A DNA stretch of 64,000 nt, taken from the NCBI GenBank assembly GCA_012270965.1, contig JAAXHJ010000023.1, positions 176,649 to 240,648 on the forward strand, written 5' to 3'. A program made the translations under genes and the position numbers. Each line of letters opens with the position of its first letter. Positions within the stretch are counted from its first letter, which is position 1. This document shows positions 50,875 through 59,563 of this stretch, piece after piece. This stretch comes from Candidatus Palauibacter poriticola (GTDB lineage Bacteria; Gemmatimonadota; Gemmatimonadetes; Palauibacterales; Palauibacteraceae). The notes under the pieces were generated by a model, which did not search any database, was not told the origin of the DNA, and saw only the letters and a program-made list of their open reading frames with translations.

Positions 50875-51751
50875 CGTCCCGCTCGCACCCCTGGTCCGCT
50901 ACCGGATCGGCGGGCCGGCCGCCCGGCTCGCCCGACCCCGGTCGATCGCGGAGCTGGAGGCTGTGTTGCGCGACACGTCCGGCCGCGGATGCCGGGTGTT
51001 GGGGACCGGCGCGAACCTCCTCATCGCGGACGGCGGGGTGTCGAAGTCCGTCCTCATCCTCGAGGGCGATTTCGGGACCCTCCGGATCGGGGAGACCGCG
51101 ATCGAAGCCGGCGCCGGCGCCCGTTTGCCCGCCCTTGCCCAAGCCGCGCGCCGCCACGGACGGTCCGGGTTTCATTTCTTGGAGGCGGTCCCCGGAACCG
51201 TCGGCGGGGGCTTGCGGATGAACGCCGGGTCGAGGGACGAGGGGCTCTGGGATCGGGTCGAGTGGGCGGAAGCCGTGACGCCGGAGGGAGAACTCGTCCG
51301 GATCCGGCCCGAGGAGGCGCGGCCCGCGTACCGCCGCGTGGGCGTGCCGGCTGACTGGGTGTTCGTGCGCGCGCGCCTCGGCGCGACGCCGGCCGACATC
51401 GGCACCGTCCGCGAGGCACACTTGGGTCTCCGCGAGCGAAAGGTCCGGGATCAGGTGTACGACCTGCCCTCCGTCGGATCGACATGGAAGAACCCGGGAC
51501 CACCGCATCCCCCGGCTTGGAAGATCGTCAACCAAGTGGCAATGGGAGGGTCCCGGGTCGGAAACGCCCAGATCCACGCCCGGCACGCGAACTTCATCGT
51601 CAACCTGGGCGGTGCCCGCGCCACCGACGTGATCAAGCTCATGGCGGAAACCCGCCGCCGCGCCTTGGCGCGTCTCCGCGTGGCGCTGGAGCCGGAGATC
51701 CATCTATGGGGGTTCGATCCCGCGCAACTCGCCCACGTGGGGGCCGCATGA
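50858..51751 (+). CDS. murB: UDP-N-acetylenolpyruvoylglucosamine reductase
   Basis: 297 residues from the ATG at 50858 inside murC. An FAD-linked oxidase fold: RYRIGGPAARLARP, LGTGANLLIADGG, AVPGTVGGGLRMNAG, GSTWKNPG and the C-terminal catalytic Glu in LEPEIHLWGFD. It reduces enolpyruvyl-UDP-GlcNAc to UDP-MurNAc. ATGA overlap with ftsQ. A ddl gene, often next here, is absent. Confidence 0.95.
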   Translation: MRWERDVPLAPLVRYRIGGPAARLARPRSIAELEAVLRDTSGRGCRVLGTGANLLIADGGVSKSVLILEGDFGTLRIGETAIEAGAGARLPALAQAARRHGRSGFHFLEAVPGTVGGGLRMNAGSRDEGLWDRVEWAEAVTPEGELVRIRPEEARPAYRRVGVPADWVFVRARLGATPADIGTVREAHLGLRERKVRDQVYDLPSVGSTWKNPGPPHPPAWKIVNQVAMGGSRVGNAQIHARHANFIVNLGGARATDVIKLMAETRRRALARLRVALEPEIHLWGFDPAQLAHVGAA

Positions 51752-52620
51752 TCTCTCCCGTGTGGGATCCCGATGAACTCGCCGCGCCGCCCCCCCCGCA
51801 GCGCGAGAAGCGCAGGCCGTCGCGCTCGAGGCGCATCACCCGCCGCGGACGCCGCCGGCTCCTCTTCGCCTTGATGGTCGCCTCGATCGGTCTTTCCGTC
51901 CCCATCTGGGTGCCGCCCCTCCTCGCGACGCTGCCCGCATTTCAGGTTTCGGAACTCCGCGTGGTCGGGACGGAGCACATTCCGCCCGACGAGATCCGGG
52001 CACTCGCCGTCACCCCGGACGCGTCGGTGTGGGACGACCCCGCGACGTGGGAGGAGCGCGTCCGCGCCCACCCCATGGTTCGCGAGGCGACGGCTCGCCG
52101 AGATGGCTTCCGCACCCTTGAGATCGCCATCGTGGAGCGGCGTCCGGTCGCACTCGTGGCGACGCCCGAACTGCGTCCCGTGAGCGGAGATGGCTACGTG
52201 CTGCCGCTCGAACCCTCCGCCGCGCCGCTCGACCTGCCGATCGTCCAGGGCCCGGTCGAGATGGAGATCGGCTTCGAGGCGGAGATCGGCTTCGAGGCGG
52301 AGATCGGCTTCGAGGCGGAGATCGGCTTCGTGACGGACCCGGGGATGCGGGAACTCATCTTCGCGCTGTCGCGCATGGATCGCACGCGGAGCGACTTCAT
52401 GTCCCTCGTCTCCGAGGTCGGGCCCGCCGCGGAGGGCGGATACCGTTTCCTGCTCCTGCCCGGAGCCGGCGCGGATGTCGTCCTTCTGCCGCGCGATCAG
52501 CCCTTGCGCGCCCTCGACCGGGTATCGATCGCGCTCGGGCAGATCGAGGATCGCCGCGTCGCAAGTGCGGACGCGCGTTTCAGAGACCAGGTTGTACTCA
52601 CGCGCGGGGAGGAGCGATGA
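51748..52620 (+). CDS. ftsQ: FtsQ/DivIB-type division protein with POTRA domain
   Basis: 290 residues. A basic cytoplasmic N-terminus (about 1-40), one membrane helix (about 41-62), a POTRA domain beginning FQVSELRVVGTEHIPPDEI, then a beta domain. FtsQ connects FtsL/FtsB to the divisome. Identification rests on topology, the POTRA start and position before ftsA. About residues 172-196 are an in-frame repeat of EIGFEA encoded by an 18-bp tandem array, placed between the POTRA and the later beta strands. Confidence 0.88.
   Translation: MISPVWDPDELAAPPPPQREKRRPSRSRRITRRGRRRLLFALMVASIGLSVPIWVPPLLATLPAFQVSELRVVGTEHIPPDEIRALAVTPDASVWDDPATWEERVRAHPMVREATARRDGFRTLEIAIVERRPVALVATPELRPVSGDGYVLPLEPSAAPLDLPIVQGPVEMEIGFEAEIGFEAEIGFEAEIGFVTDPGMRELIFALSRMDRTRSDFMSLVSEVGPAAEGGYRFLLLPGAGADVVLLPRDQPLRALDRVSIALGQIEDRRVASADARFRDQVVLTRGEER
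52264..52335 (+). repeat. 18-bp in-frame minisatellite in ftsQ
   Basis: Three identical units of GAGATCGGCTTCGAGGCG (52264, 52282, 52300) and a fourth that diverges in its second half (52318-52335). Perfect identity suggests recent or ongoing slippage. Confidence 0.92.
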
Positions 52621-53843
52621 TTCAGGGGGCGGGCATCGTCGGGGTGGATGTGGGGTCGACGAAGACCTGTGCGGTCGTCGCCGCGGTGCACCCGGGCCGC
52701 AAGTCCACCGATCCGCTCGCGATCCTCGGCCTCGGCGTCACGCGTTCCGAGAGCATGAACGGCTCGAGCATCGGGAGCATCGAGGCGGCGACGCGGGCCG
52801 TTCGCACCGCCGTCGGACAGGCGGAAGCCACGGCCGGCCGCGAAGTCGAGGCCGCCTACGTGAGCGTGCCGAGCGGCAGTGTTCGAACGTCCCGATCAAA
52901 GGGCGTCCTCCAAGTCTCCGGCTCGGAGATCACGCCCGCCGACGTCAGGCGCGTGCAGGAGGTGGGCCGGGCCGTCCCGATCACGTCCGGCCACGAGCTG
53001 ATCCACGCCCTGTCCCAGCGGTACGCCGTTGACGATCGTTACGGGGTCCGGGATCCCGTGGGCATGGCCGGAGCCCGCCTCGAGGCGGACCTCTGCATCG
53101 TGACCGCGGACGTGGCGGTCTGCCACGACCTCGCGAAGGTCGTCGACCGCGCGGGATACCGGCCCGACGAGTTGGTCATGGCGCCGCTGGCCACGGCACT
53201 CGCGGTGCTCGAGGATGCCGAGCGCGAGGCCGGCGTGGCCTTGGTCGAGATCGGGGGCGCGACGACCGACGTACTCGTGTACGGAGGACACCGCATCCTC
53301 CACGCCGCGACGCTGCCGTGGGGCGGGTCGATCGTGACGCGGGACATCGCGCGCGGCCTCGGCGTTCACGAAGACGAAGCCGCGCAACTCAAGGAGCGCC
53401 ACGGCGGAGCGCTTCGCGACCGGGCCGGTTCGCAGGGACTGCTGGACGTCTCCGGGGCCAGCCACGGAGGTGCCCGGCGTGTGTCGCGCGAGCTGCTGCT
53501 GCACATTATCGAACAACGGCTGGATGAAATCCTTGGACTCGTATACGAGGAGCTGGAGGCGAGCGGAACGCTGCGCGGCCTCGAGGCGGGGATCGTACTG
53601 AGCGGCGGCGGCGTCTCGCTCGCGCACACGGAAGAGCTGGCTCGTTCGGTCTTCAACCTGCCGGTTCGCATCGGGTTTCCCTCACTCGGCCTCACGGGCA
53701 TGGCGGAGGGCCTCGCGCGTCCGTCGTACAGCACCGCCGCGGGACTGGTGCTTTACGGTGCGTCGCGGGCCTCGGGCGGAGGGTTGGTGGGAGCGACCCG
53801 CGCCTTCGCGAGAGTCGGCGGGTGGCTACGGGAGTTTTTTTGA
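52617..53843 (+). CDS. ftsA: Cell-division protein FtsA
   Basis: 408 residues. An actin-like ATPase that tethers FtsZ to the membrane. Visible are GVDVGSTKTCAVVA (phosphate 1), GSVRTSRSKGVLQVSG of the SHS2/1C region, LVEIGGATTDVLVYG (phosphate 2), GIVLSGGGVSL (adenosine motif) and a C-terminal amphipathic helix (FARVGGWLREFF) for membrane binding. ATGA overlap with ftsQ. Confidence 0.95.
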   Translation: MIQGAGIVGVDVGSTKTCAVVAAVHPGRKSTDPLAILGLGVTRSESMNGSSIGSIEAATRAVRTAVGQAEATAGREVEAAYVSVPSGSVRTSRSKGVLQVSGSEITPADVRRVQEVGRAVPITSGHELIHALSQRYAVDDRYGVRDPVGMAGARLEADLCIVTADVAVCHDLAKVVDRAGYRPDELVMAPLATALAVLEDAEREAGVALVEIGGATTDVLVYGGHRILHAATLPWGGSIVTRDIARGLGVHEDEAAQLKERHGGALRDRAGSQGLLDVSGASHGGARRVSRELLLHIIEQRLDEILGLVYEELEASGTLRGLEAGIVLSGGGVSLAHTEELARSVFNLPVRIGFPSLGLTGMAEGLARPSYSTAAGLVLYGASRASGGGLVGATRAFARVGGWLREFF

Positions 53844-53860
53844 TGGGAGGGAGGGGACAC

Positions 53861-55357
53861 ATGGTCTTCGCATTCGACGAAAACGGCGTGCGTAACGCGA
53901 AAATGAAGGTCGTCGGGGTGGGTGGCGCCGGCGGCAACGCGGTCAACCGCATGATTGACGAGGAACTCGAGGGGGTGGAGTTCATCGCGGTCAACACCGA
54001 CTCCCAGGCGTTGAAGGAATCCGGCGCCCACTTGAGAGTCCAGATCGGGAAGGAACTCACCCGGGGCCTCGGGGCCGGCGCCCGTCCCGAGATCGGACGG
54101 CAGGCGATGTCCGAGAGCGCCGAAGAGATGCGATCGGTGATCGCGGGTGCGGACCTCGTCTTCGTCACGGCGGGGATGGGCGGGGGCACGGGCACGGGCG
54201 CGGCCCCGATCATCGGTCGCATGGCGCGGGAGATGGGGTCGCTCTGCATCGCGATCGTGACCCGCCCCTTCCACTTCGAGGGCAGGAAGAGGATGCGGTA
54301 CGCCGAGATCGGGCTGCGGGAGCTGCGGCGTTCGGTGGACACGATGATCGTCGTGCCGAACGAGCGTCTGCTCGCGGTCGTGGGGAAGGAGATGACCTTC
54401 CGCCAGGCGCTCAAGAAGGCCGACGAGGTTCTCCTCCAGGCGACCCAGGGGATCTCCGACCTGATCTCCGTCACGGGCGAGGTGAACGTGGACTTCGCCG
54501 ACGTCCGTACGGTGATGTCGAACCGCGGGGCCGCCCTAATGGGAACCGGAAGCGCGTCGGGCGAGGACCGCGCAGTGGAGGCGGCGCAGCAAGCCATTTG
54601 CTCGCCCCTGCTCGACAACATATCCATCAACGGGGCCACGGGCGTCCTCATCAACATCAGCGGCGGTCCCGACCTGACGATCAATGAGGTGACGACGGCC
54701 AACTCGATCATTCAGGAGGCTGCGGGCGACGAGGGCGAGATGATCTTCGGCGTCGTGCACGATCCTCAGCTCGAGGGCAAGCTCCGCGTGACGGTCATCG
54801 CGACGGGCTTCGGAGAGTTGGAGGGAGACGAACCGGCGCCGGTGGCGGAGCGGGTGGTTCCCGCGGCCCCGTCGCCGCGGCCTCGCGCGACCCCGGTCGT
54901 CATCGGCTCGAGGTACGCTGGTTCGAGCGCGCTCGACGATCACTCCGAGCCGCCCGCGGCACCGGAGCCCGAGCCCGTCGAGACCCCCTTGGAAATGAAG
55001 CGGGCGGGCATCGCGTTCGAGGCGCTGGCGGCGGAGGAGCCGGCGCCCGGGGCTGCCCTCGATCCGGCGTCCGAGGTTGCGCTAGAGCCAGCGCCCGAGG
55101 CCGCGCTCGATCCGGCTCCCGAGCCCACGCTCGATCCGGTGCCCGAGGCCGCGCGGGAACCGGAGCCGGACTTCGAACCAGAGCCGGCCGGGCAGCCGGA
55201 GCCGGACTTCGCGCCGGAACGGGCCGGGCAGCCGGTGTCCGAAGAAGTAACGTCCGACGTGGAGCCGGAAGTGCCGGATCGCGAGTCGTGGACCGATGCC
55301 CGCGTCGAGTTCGAGGATCTCGAGATCCCGACCTTCATACGCCGACAGATGGACTGA
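53861..55357 (+). CDS. ftsZ: Cell-division GTPase FtsZ with a long repetitive linker
   Basis: 498 residues from the ATG at 53861, which has GGAGGGAGGGG 5 bases upstream; the ATG at 53843 in the ftsA stop (TGATG) would add 6 residues. The tubulin signature GGGTGTGAAP is near residue 108; VGVGGAGGNAVNRM and NTDSQAL lie upstream; the T7 loop region is VNVDFADVRTVM. The C-terminal linker (about 325-480) is disordered and made of EPAPEAALDP-type repeats. The extreme C-terminus DLEIPTFIRRQMD is the conserved peptide that binds FtsA and other partners. Confidence 0.97.
   Translation: MVFAFDENGVRNAKMKVVGVGGAGGNAVNRMIDEELEGVEFIAVNTDSQALKESGAHLRVQIGKELTRGLGAGARPEIGRQAMSESAEEMRSVIAGADLVFVTAGMGGGTGTGAAPIIGRMAREMGSLCIAIVTRPFHFEGRKRMRYAEIGLRELRRSVDTMIVVPNERLLAVVGKEMTFRQALKKADEVLLQATQGISDLISVTGEVNVDFADVRTVMSNRGAALMGTGSASGEDRAVEAAQQAICSPLLDNISINGATGVLINISGGPDLTINEVTTANSIIQEAAGDEGEMIFGVVHDPQLEGKLRVTVIATGFGELEGDEPAPVAERVVPAAPSPRPRATPVVIGSRYAGSSALDDHSEPPAAPEPEPVETPLEMKRAGIAFEALAAEEPAPGAALDPASEVALEPAPEAALDPAPEPTLDPVPEAAREPEPDFEPEPAGQPEPDFAPERAGQPVSEEVTSDVEPEVPDRESWTDARVEFEDLEIPTFIRRQMD
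55036..55242 (+). repeat. In-frame repeats coding the FtsZ linker
   Basis: Degenerate 24-bp units (EPAPGAALD, EPAPEAALD, PAPEPTLD and similar) run from 55036 to about 55160. Two 36-bp units follow (EPDFEPEPAGQP and EPDFAPERAGQP). Confidence 0.75.
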
Positions 55358-55361
55358 GCGC

Positions 55362-56645
55362 GTGAAAACAAGACTCTCTACCGCGGTTGGGCTCGCGCTC
55401 GCGGGGATCCTGCTCCTCGGCTGGGCCGCGTTCGGTCGCCGGGGCGATGGGCGCGAGGACGTCAAGGTCGTGGAAGTGCCGACGCCGCCGCCGCCCGTCA
55501 CGCTCGTGCATCGTATGCAGCGTGGCGAGACGTTGGGGGATGTGTTCGAGGATCACGGCCTGGGTCCCGCGGCGACGCACGCCATCGCGGAGGCGATGAG
55601 TGAATTCGAGAGTCCGCGCCGGCTGCGGCCCGGCGTCGCGATTCATTTCGTGCGCACACCCGGCGAGTCTCCGGCGCGCATCCGCGTCGACCTCGACGCC
55701 GACCGCACTCTCCATCTGTGGTCCGGCGGCGAAGCCGCGCCGTTGTGGTCGGCCCGGCTGGATTCGGTGCGGGTTGTGCGAGACACGCTTCTCCTTGCGG
55801 GTCTCATCCGGTCGAACCTGTTCGACGCGGAGCTGTCGGGCGACGTGGATGCGCTCGGCGACGGGGGACGCTTCGACGTGGCGCACCGGATCGCGCAGGT
55901 GTTCGCGTGGCAGATCGACTTCTGGCGGGATCTGCGGCGGAACGACGCCTACCGGCTTCTCCTCGAGCGCGAAGTGCGGCCGGACGGATCCGTGCGCGAC
56001 GCGAGGGTGCTCGCGGTGGATTTCCGGAACGATCGGCGGGTTCTCACGGGAGTGAGGTTCGAGCATGCCGCAGCCGAGCGCGTGGAGTATTACGACGAAA
56101 CGGGGGAAGCCCTCCGGGGTCAGTTTCTGCTCGCGCCCCTGGACATCGTCCGCGTGACGAGCGGCTTCAACCTCAGGCGTTTCCACCCGGTGCTCCGGCG
56201 TACTCGGCCGCATCTCGGCGTCGACTACGGGGCGGCGCGAGGCACGCCGGTGCGCGCGACGGGAGCGGGACGCGTGAGTCGGGCGGGGTGGTGGGGGAAC
56301 TACGGAAACGCCGTCGAGATTCGTCACGCGAACAATATCCGCACCCGATATGCGCACCTGGTGAACGTGGCGCGCGGCGTTGCGGCCGGGACTCAGGTGG
56401 AACAGGGGCAGGTCATCGGGTATGTGGGCGACACCGGGCTCGCGACCGCGCCGCACCTGCACTACGAGTTTCTCCGGAACGGGGCGCAGGTGAACCCGGC
56501 CCGTCTGCAACTGCCCCGGGCCGAGCCGGTTCCTGCTGAGCAGCGCGAGCGGTTTGCAGCGCTTCTTGACGCCGTGCTGTCGCGGCTGCGGAGCCTTCCG
56601 ATGCCGGTCCATCCCACGCAACGCGCTCGCCGCACACAGGATTGA
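55362..56645 (+). CDS. LytM/M23 family peptidoglycan metallopeptidase
   Basis: 427 residues from a GTG 4 bases after ftsZ. One N-terminal anchor or signal helix (about 5-22) is followed by a LysM/OapA-like region (HRMQRGETLGDVFEDHGLG), a beta-rich middle, and a C-terminal M23 domain with zinc-site motifs H284LGVD288 and H365LH367. GTPVRATGAGRVSRAGWWGNYG and RTRYAHL are also typical. The zinc site is complete, so it can be an active endopeptidase (ShyA/MepM-like). Position behind ftsZ suggests septal wall splitting; that is inference. Confidence 0.93.
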   Translation: MKTRLSTAVGLALAGILLLGWAAFGRRGDGREDVKVVEVPTPPPPVTLVHRMQRGETLGDVFEDHGLGPAATHAIAEAMSEFESPRRLRPGVAIHFVRTPGESPARIRVDLDADRTLHLWSGGEAAPLWSARLDSVRVVRDTLLLAGLIRSNLFDAELSGDVDALGDGGRFDVAHRIAQVFAWQIDFWRDLRRNDAYRLLLEREVRPDGSVRDARVLAVDFRNDRRVLTGVRFEHAAAERVEYYDETGEALRGQFLLAPLDIVRVTSGFNLRRFHPVLRRTRPHLGVDYGAARGTPVRATGAGRVSRAGWWGNYGNAVEIRHANNIRTRYAHLVNVARGVAAGTQVEQGQVIGYVGDTGLATAPHLHYEFLRNGAQVNPARLQLPRAEPVPAEQRERFAALLDAVLSRLRSLPMPVHPTQRARRTQD

Positions 56646-58642
56646 GCCCCGGCCTCTGGCTTCTCGTCGCGCTTGGCGCGGTCGCACTCGCCGGCTGGGC
56701 CTATGGCACGCGCGAGGAGCGCGTCGCGGGGCGCACCGGTCCCGCCGCCGTCCGGGCGGTGGCCGTTTTCCTGATTCTCGGTGGCCTCGCGCTGCCCGCG
56801 CTGCGCGACAGCGGGGTCGGCATGCCCGAACGCGTCGTGCTTCTCGACATCTCGCGCAGCATGACCCTCCCCGTCCGCGCCGGAGAGGCCGGCGGGGCGA
56901 CACGGTTCGACTCGGCCCTCGCCCTCCTTCCGGCACTCGCTCCCGACCGGATCTACCTGTTCGGGGTCCGCCCCATCCCCGCCCGACTCGATTCGCTGCC
57001 CGCGCTCGGCGCGACGCACGACGCGAGCCGGCTCGAACCGGCCCTGCAGGCCGCGCGCCTGGGCGGGGCCGACAGCGTCTGGGTGCTCACTGACGGCGAG
57101 CTGACGGATCGTGGCGCCGCCCGTGAGACGGCCGCAGGTCTGAGCCTCGGAGTACGCGAACTTCGCGTCGCCGCCGCCGAGCCCCGCGTGGCGCTGGCGG
57201 CGCTGCGGGTGCCGGAGCGCGCCCGGGCCGGCGATACCGTCCGCGCCACGCTCGAGTTTCACGCCGGCGGGGGACCGGCCGGCGGGGGATCGGCCGGCGG
57301 GGGATCGGCTGGCGGGGGATCGGCTGGCGGGGGCGAGGTGCCCGACAGCGTGAGCTTCCAGCTCGAGCGCGAGGGAACGGTCGTGGCGACGGTGCGGGCG
57401 CCCCGCCCCGCTCCCGGGCGGACGGGCCGCGCCCAACTCACCTTCGTGCCGCGGGACGAAGGTGCCGGGCCCGTTTGGCGACGCTACGAAGCCGTACTCG
57501 TCGATCCGCCGGATCCGTTCGGCGTCTCCGGCCGGACGGGCGCCTGGATCGAGGTCTCGGAATCCTCCGCCGGGGCCGTACTCGTGTCGCTGGCCCCCGA
57601 CTGGGAAGCGCGCTTCCTCGTCCCCGCCCTCGACCGGCTCGTTCTGGGAGGAGCGCGCGGCTACCTGCGCCTTGCCGACGACCGGTTTCTCGAGATGGGT
57701 GCCGGTCCCCGGGTCGTCGAGGCGTCCCGGGTGCGTGAGGCGGCTCGGGGCGCGCGGCTGCTCGCGGTCCAGGCCGCGCCGGACGAGCTTCCGCCGTGGC
57801 TCGCGGGCGCGCTGAGGACGCACGCGCGGACGCTCTTCCTCACGGGGGGGCCGGGTGACGTGCCGGGGGTGGAGGCGCGCGTGACGGGTCCCCTGCCCGG
57901 GGAGTGGTATCCCGCCGGGCCGGTGCCGGCGAGCCCTTCGGCGGCGCTCCTCGCCGAGGCCGACTTGGACATCCTGCCTCCGGTCCGCGAACTCTATGCC
58001 GTGGAGCCCGCGGGGCGATGGTCGGTGATCAACGCGAGCCGGAACCGGCGCGGCGAGGGAAGGCCGCTCCTCACGGCTGGCGAGGATGGGACGCGCCGGT
58101 GGGCGCTCTCCGCCGCTGCCGACTGGTGGCGCTGGTCGCTACGGGGAGACGAGCCGCGCAGGGTCTACGAGGGCGTGTTCAGCGGCATCGTCGGCTGGCT
58201 CGTCGAGGACGCCGCGCCCCGGCTCGCCTCGCTCCTGCGAACGCCGGCACCCGGCGAGCCGCCGGTGTGGCGCATCCGTCCCGGATCCTCCGACCTCACG
58301 ATCGTGTTGCGCGATGAGACGGACGCGGAGGCGTGGAGCGCATCCGTCGCGGATCCGCCGGCCGAAGTCGTGGGCCCCGGTCTCCCCGCGGGCCGCTACG
58401 AGGTGCTCGTGACGGCGACCGGTCCCGAGGGACCCGTCGAACTCCGCCGCCCCGTCGATGTCGAACCCGATCCCGGCGAGTTTCTCCCCGCGCCGCCGTC
58501 CGAACCGATGGTCATCGCTGCGCAGCCCTCCTCCCGGGCCACGGTCGAAGTCCGCTCGCCCCGGCCCGTGTGGCCGTTCCTGCTCGCCGTTCTACTTCTG
58601 TGCGGGGAGTGGGTGTGGCGGCACCGAATCGGACTCCGGTGA
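56642..58642 (+). CDS. Membrane protein with a vWA-like domain
   Basis: 666 residues from a TTG overlapping the M23 gene (TTGA). Two N-terminal helices (about 5-20 and 36-56), then a von Willebrand A-like domain with the metal-site motif DISRS (Asp69, Ser71, Ser73) and VWVLTDGELTDRG. A Gly/Ala/Ser repeat linker (about 208-232) leads to a long extracytoplasmic region and a C-terminal helix (about 645-660) with a short basic tail. The layout resembles aerotolerance-type (Bat) or glutamine-amidotransferase-like membrane proteins of diderms. Function unknown; co-translation with the peptidase and ftsY hints at an envelope role. Confidence 0.8.
   Translation: MSPGLWLLVALGAVALAGWAYGTREERVAGRTGPAAVRAVAVFLILGGLALPALRDSGVGMPERVVLLDISRSMTLPVRAGEAGGATRFDSALALLPALAPDRIYLFGVRPIPARLDSLPALGATHDASRLEPALQAARLGGADSVWVLTDGELTDRGAARETAAGLSLGVRELRVAAAEPRVALAALRVPERARAGDTVRATLEFHAGGGPAGGGSAGGGSAGGGSAGGGEVPDSVSFQLEREGTVVATVRAPRPAPGRTGRAQLTFVPRDEGAGPVWRRYEAVLVDPPDPFGVSGRTGAWIEVSESSAGAVLVSLAPDWEARFLVPALDRLVLGGARGYLRLADDRFLEMGAGPRVVEASRVREAARGARLLAVQAAPDELPPWLAGALRTHARTLFLTGGPGDVPGVEARVTGPLPGEWYPAGPVPASPSAALLAEADLDILPPVRELYAVEPAGRWSVINASRNRRGEGRPLLTAGEDGTRRWALSAAADWWRWSLRGDEPRRVYEGVFSGIVGWLVEDAAPRLASLLRTPAPGEPPVWRIRPGSSDLTIVLRDETDAEAWSASVADPPAEVVGPGLPAGRYEVLVTATGPEGPVELRRPVDVEPDPGEFLPAPPSEPMVIAAQPSSRATVEVRSPRPVWPFLLAVLLLCGEWVWRHRIGLR
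57263..57337 (+). repeat. 15-bp in-frame minisatellite in the vWA gene (5 units)
   Basis: Units at 57263, 57278, 57293, 57308 and 57323 follow GCCGGCGGGGGATCG (first variant ACCG, last GCGAG end) and encode AGGGS. The unit differs by only two bases from the best unit of the array at 2839-2898. Confidence 0.9.
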
Positions 58643-59559
58643 CCGGAACTCTCCGCCGCCCGAAGCGCGGCCTGTGGCGGCGGATCGTCGACTTCGCGCT
58701 CACGGACGTGACCACGCTCGTCGACGGTGGGCTCGACGGGGCCGCCCTCGAGCGGCTGGAGGAAGTCCTGCTCGAAGCGGACTTCGGGGTCGACATCACA
58801 CTCGAGCTGGTCGGAGCGCTCGAGCGTGCGGCGAGCCGCGGCGCCATTGCGACGGAGGGCGATCTGCGCGATACGCTGAGGGCCCGGCTCGCCGAGACGC
58901 TGGCCACCGCCAAGCCGCCGGCCGGCTCGACTGCGCGGGGCGACGGGCCGGGGATCCTCCTTCTCGTGGGCGTGAACGGCGTGGGGAAGACGACGACCGC
59001 GGCGAAGCTTGCCGCGCGCCTGCAGGCCGATGGAGGCCGCGTGCTGCTCGCGGCGGCGGACACGTTTCGGGCCGGGGCGCAGGAGCAGCTCCGGGCGTGG
59101 GCGGAGCGGCTGCAAGCCGATTTCGTCGGGGGAACGCCCGGAGCGGACCCGGCCTCGGTGGCGTTTGACGCGGTGGCGGCGGCGCGCGCGCGGGATGCCG
59201 CCTGGGTGCTGGTCGACACGGCCGGTCGGTTGCATACGCAGGACGATCTGATGCGCGAGCTGGTCAAGATCGATCGCGTGCTCGGCCGACAGGTGGAGGG
59301 CGCGCCGTACGAGCGGCTGCTGGTCGTCGACGCCACCTCCGGGCAGAACGTGATGAACCAGGCGCGACGGTTCGGGGCGTCGCTCGATCTCACGGGCCTC
59401 GTGCTCGCGAAGTTCGACAGCACGGCGCGCGCCGGCACCGTCGTCTCCGTAATGCGCGAACTCTCCGTGCCGGTCCGCTTCCTCGGAGTGGGGGAGTCCC
59501 CGGAAGACCTTGAGGCGTTTTCGCCCGACCGGTATTTGGACAAGATCCTGGAGCCGTGA
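58639..59559 (+). CDS. ftsY: Signal recognition particle receptor FtsY
   Basis: 306 residues from a GTG overlapping the vWA gene; an in-frame GTG at 58612 would add 9 residues. NG domain only, without the acidic A domain. N-domain helices (ERLEEVLLEADFGVDITLEL), then the SRP GTPase motifs: P-loop GVNGVGKTTT (from residue 111), AADTFRAGAQEQL, VLVDTAGRLHTQDDLM and GVGESPEDLEAF. The usual KLDGTAKGG segment reads AKFDSTARAG here, a conservative variant. It docks ribosome-SRP complexes at the membrane. Confidence 0.95.
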   Translation: MTGTLRRPKRGLWRRIVDFALTDVTTLVDGGLDGAALERLEEVLLEADFGVDITLELVGALERAASRGAIATEGDLRDTLRARLAETLATAKPPAGSTARGDGPGILLLVGVNGVGKTTTAAKLAARLQADGGRVLLAAADTFRAGAQEQLRAWAERLQADFVGGTPGADPASVAFDAVAAARARDAAWVLVDTAGRLHTQDDLMRELVKIDRVLGRQVEGAPYERLLVVDATSGQNVMNQARRFGASLDLTGLVLAKFDSTARAGTVVSVMRELSVPVRFLGVGESPEDLEAFSPDRYLDKILEP

Positions 59560-59563
59560 TCGC

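Noticed and set aside
52264..52335. CRISPR-like direct repeats
   Set aside because: Units are contiguous 18-mers with no spacers, in frame within ftsQ; they are a coding minisatellite.
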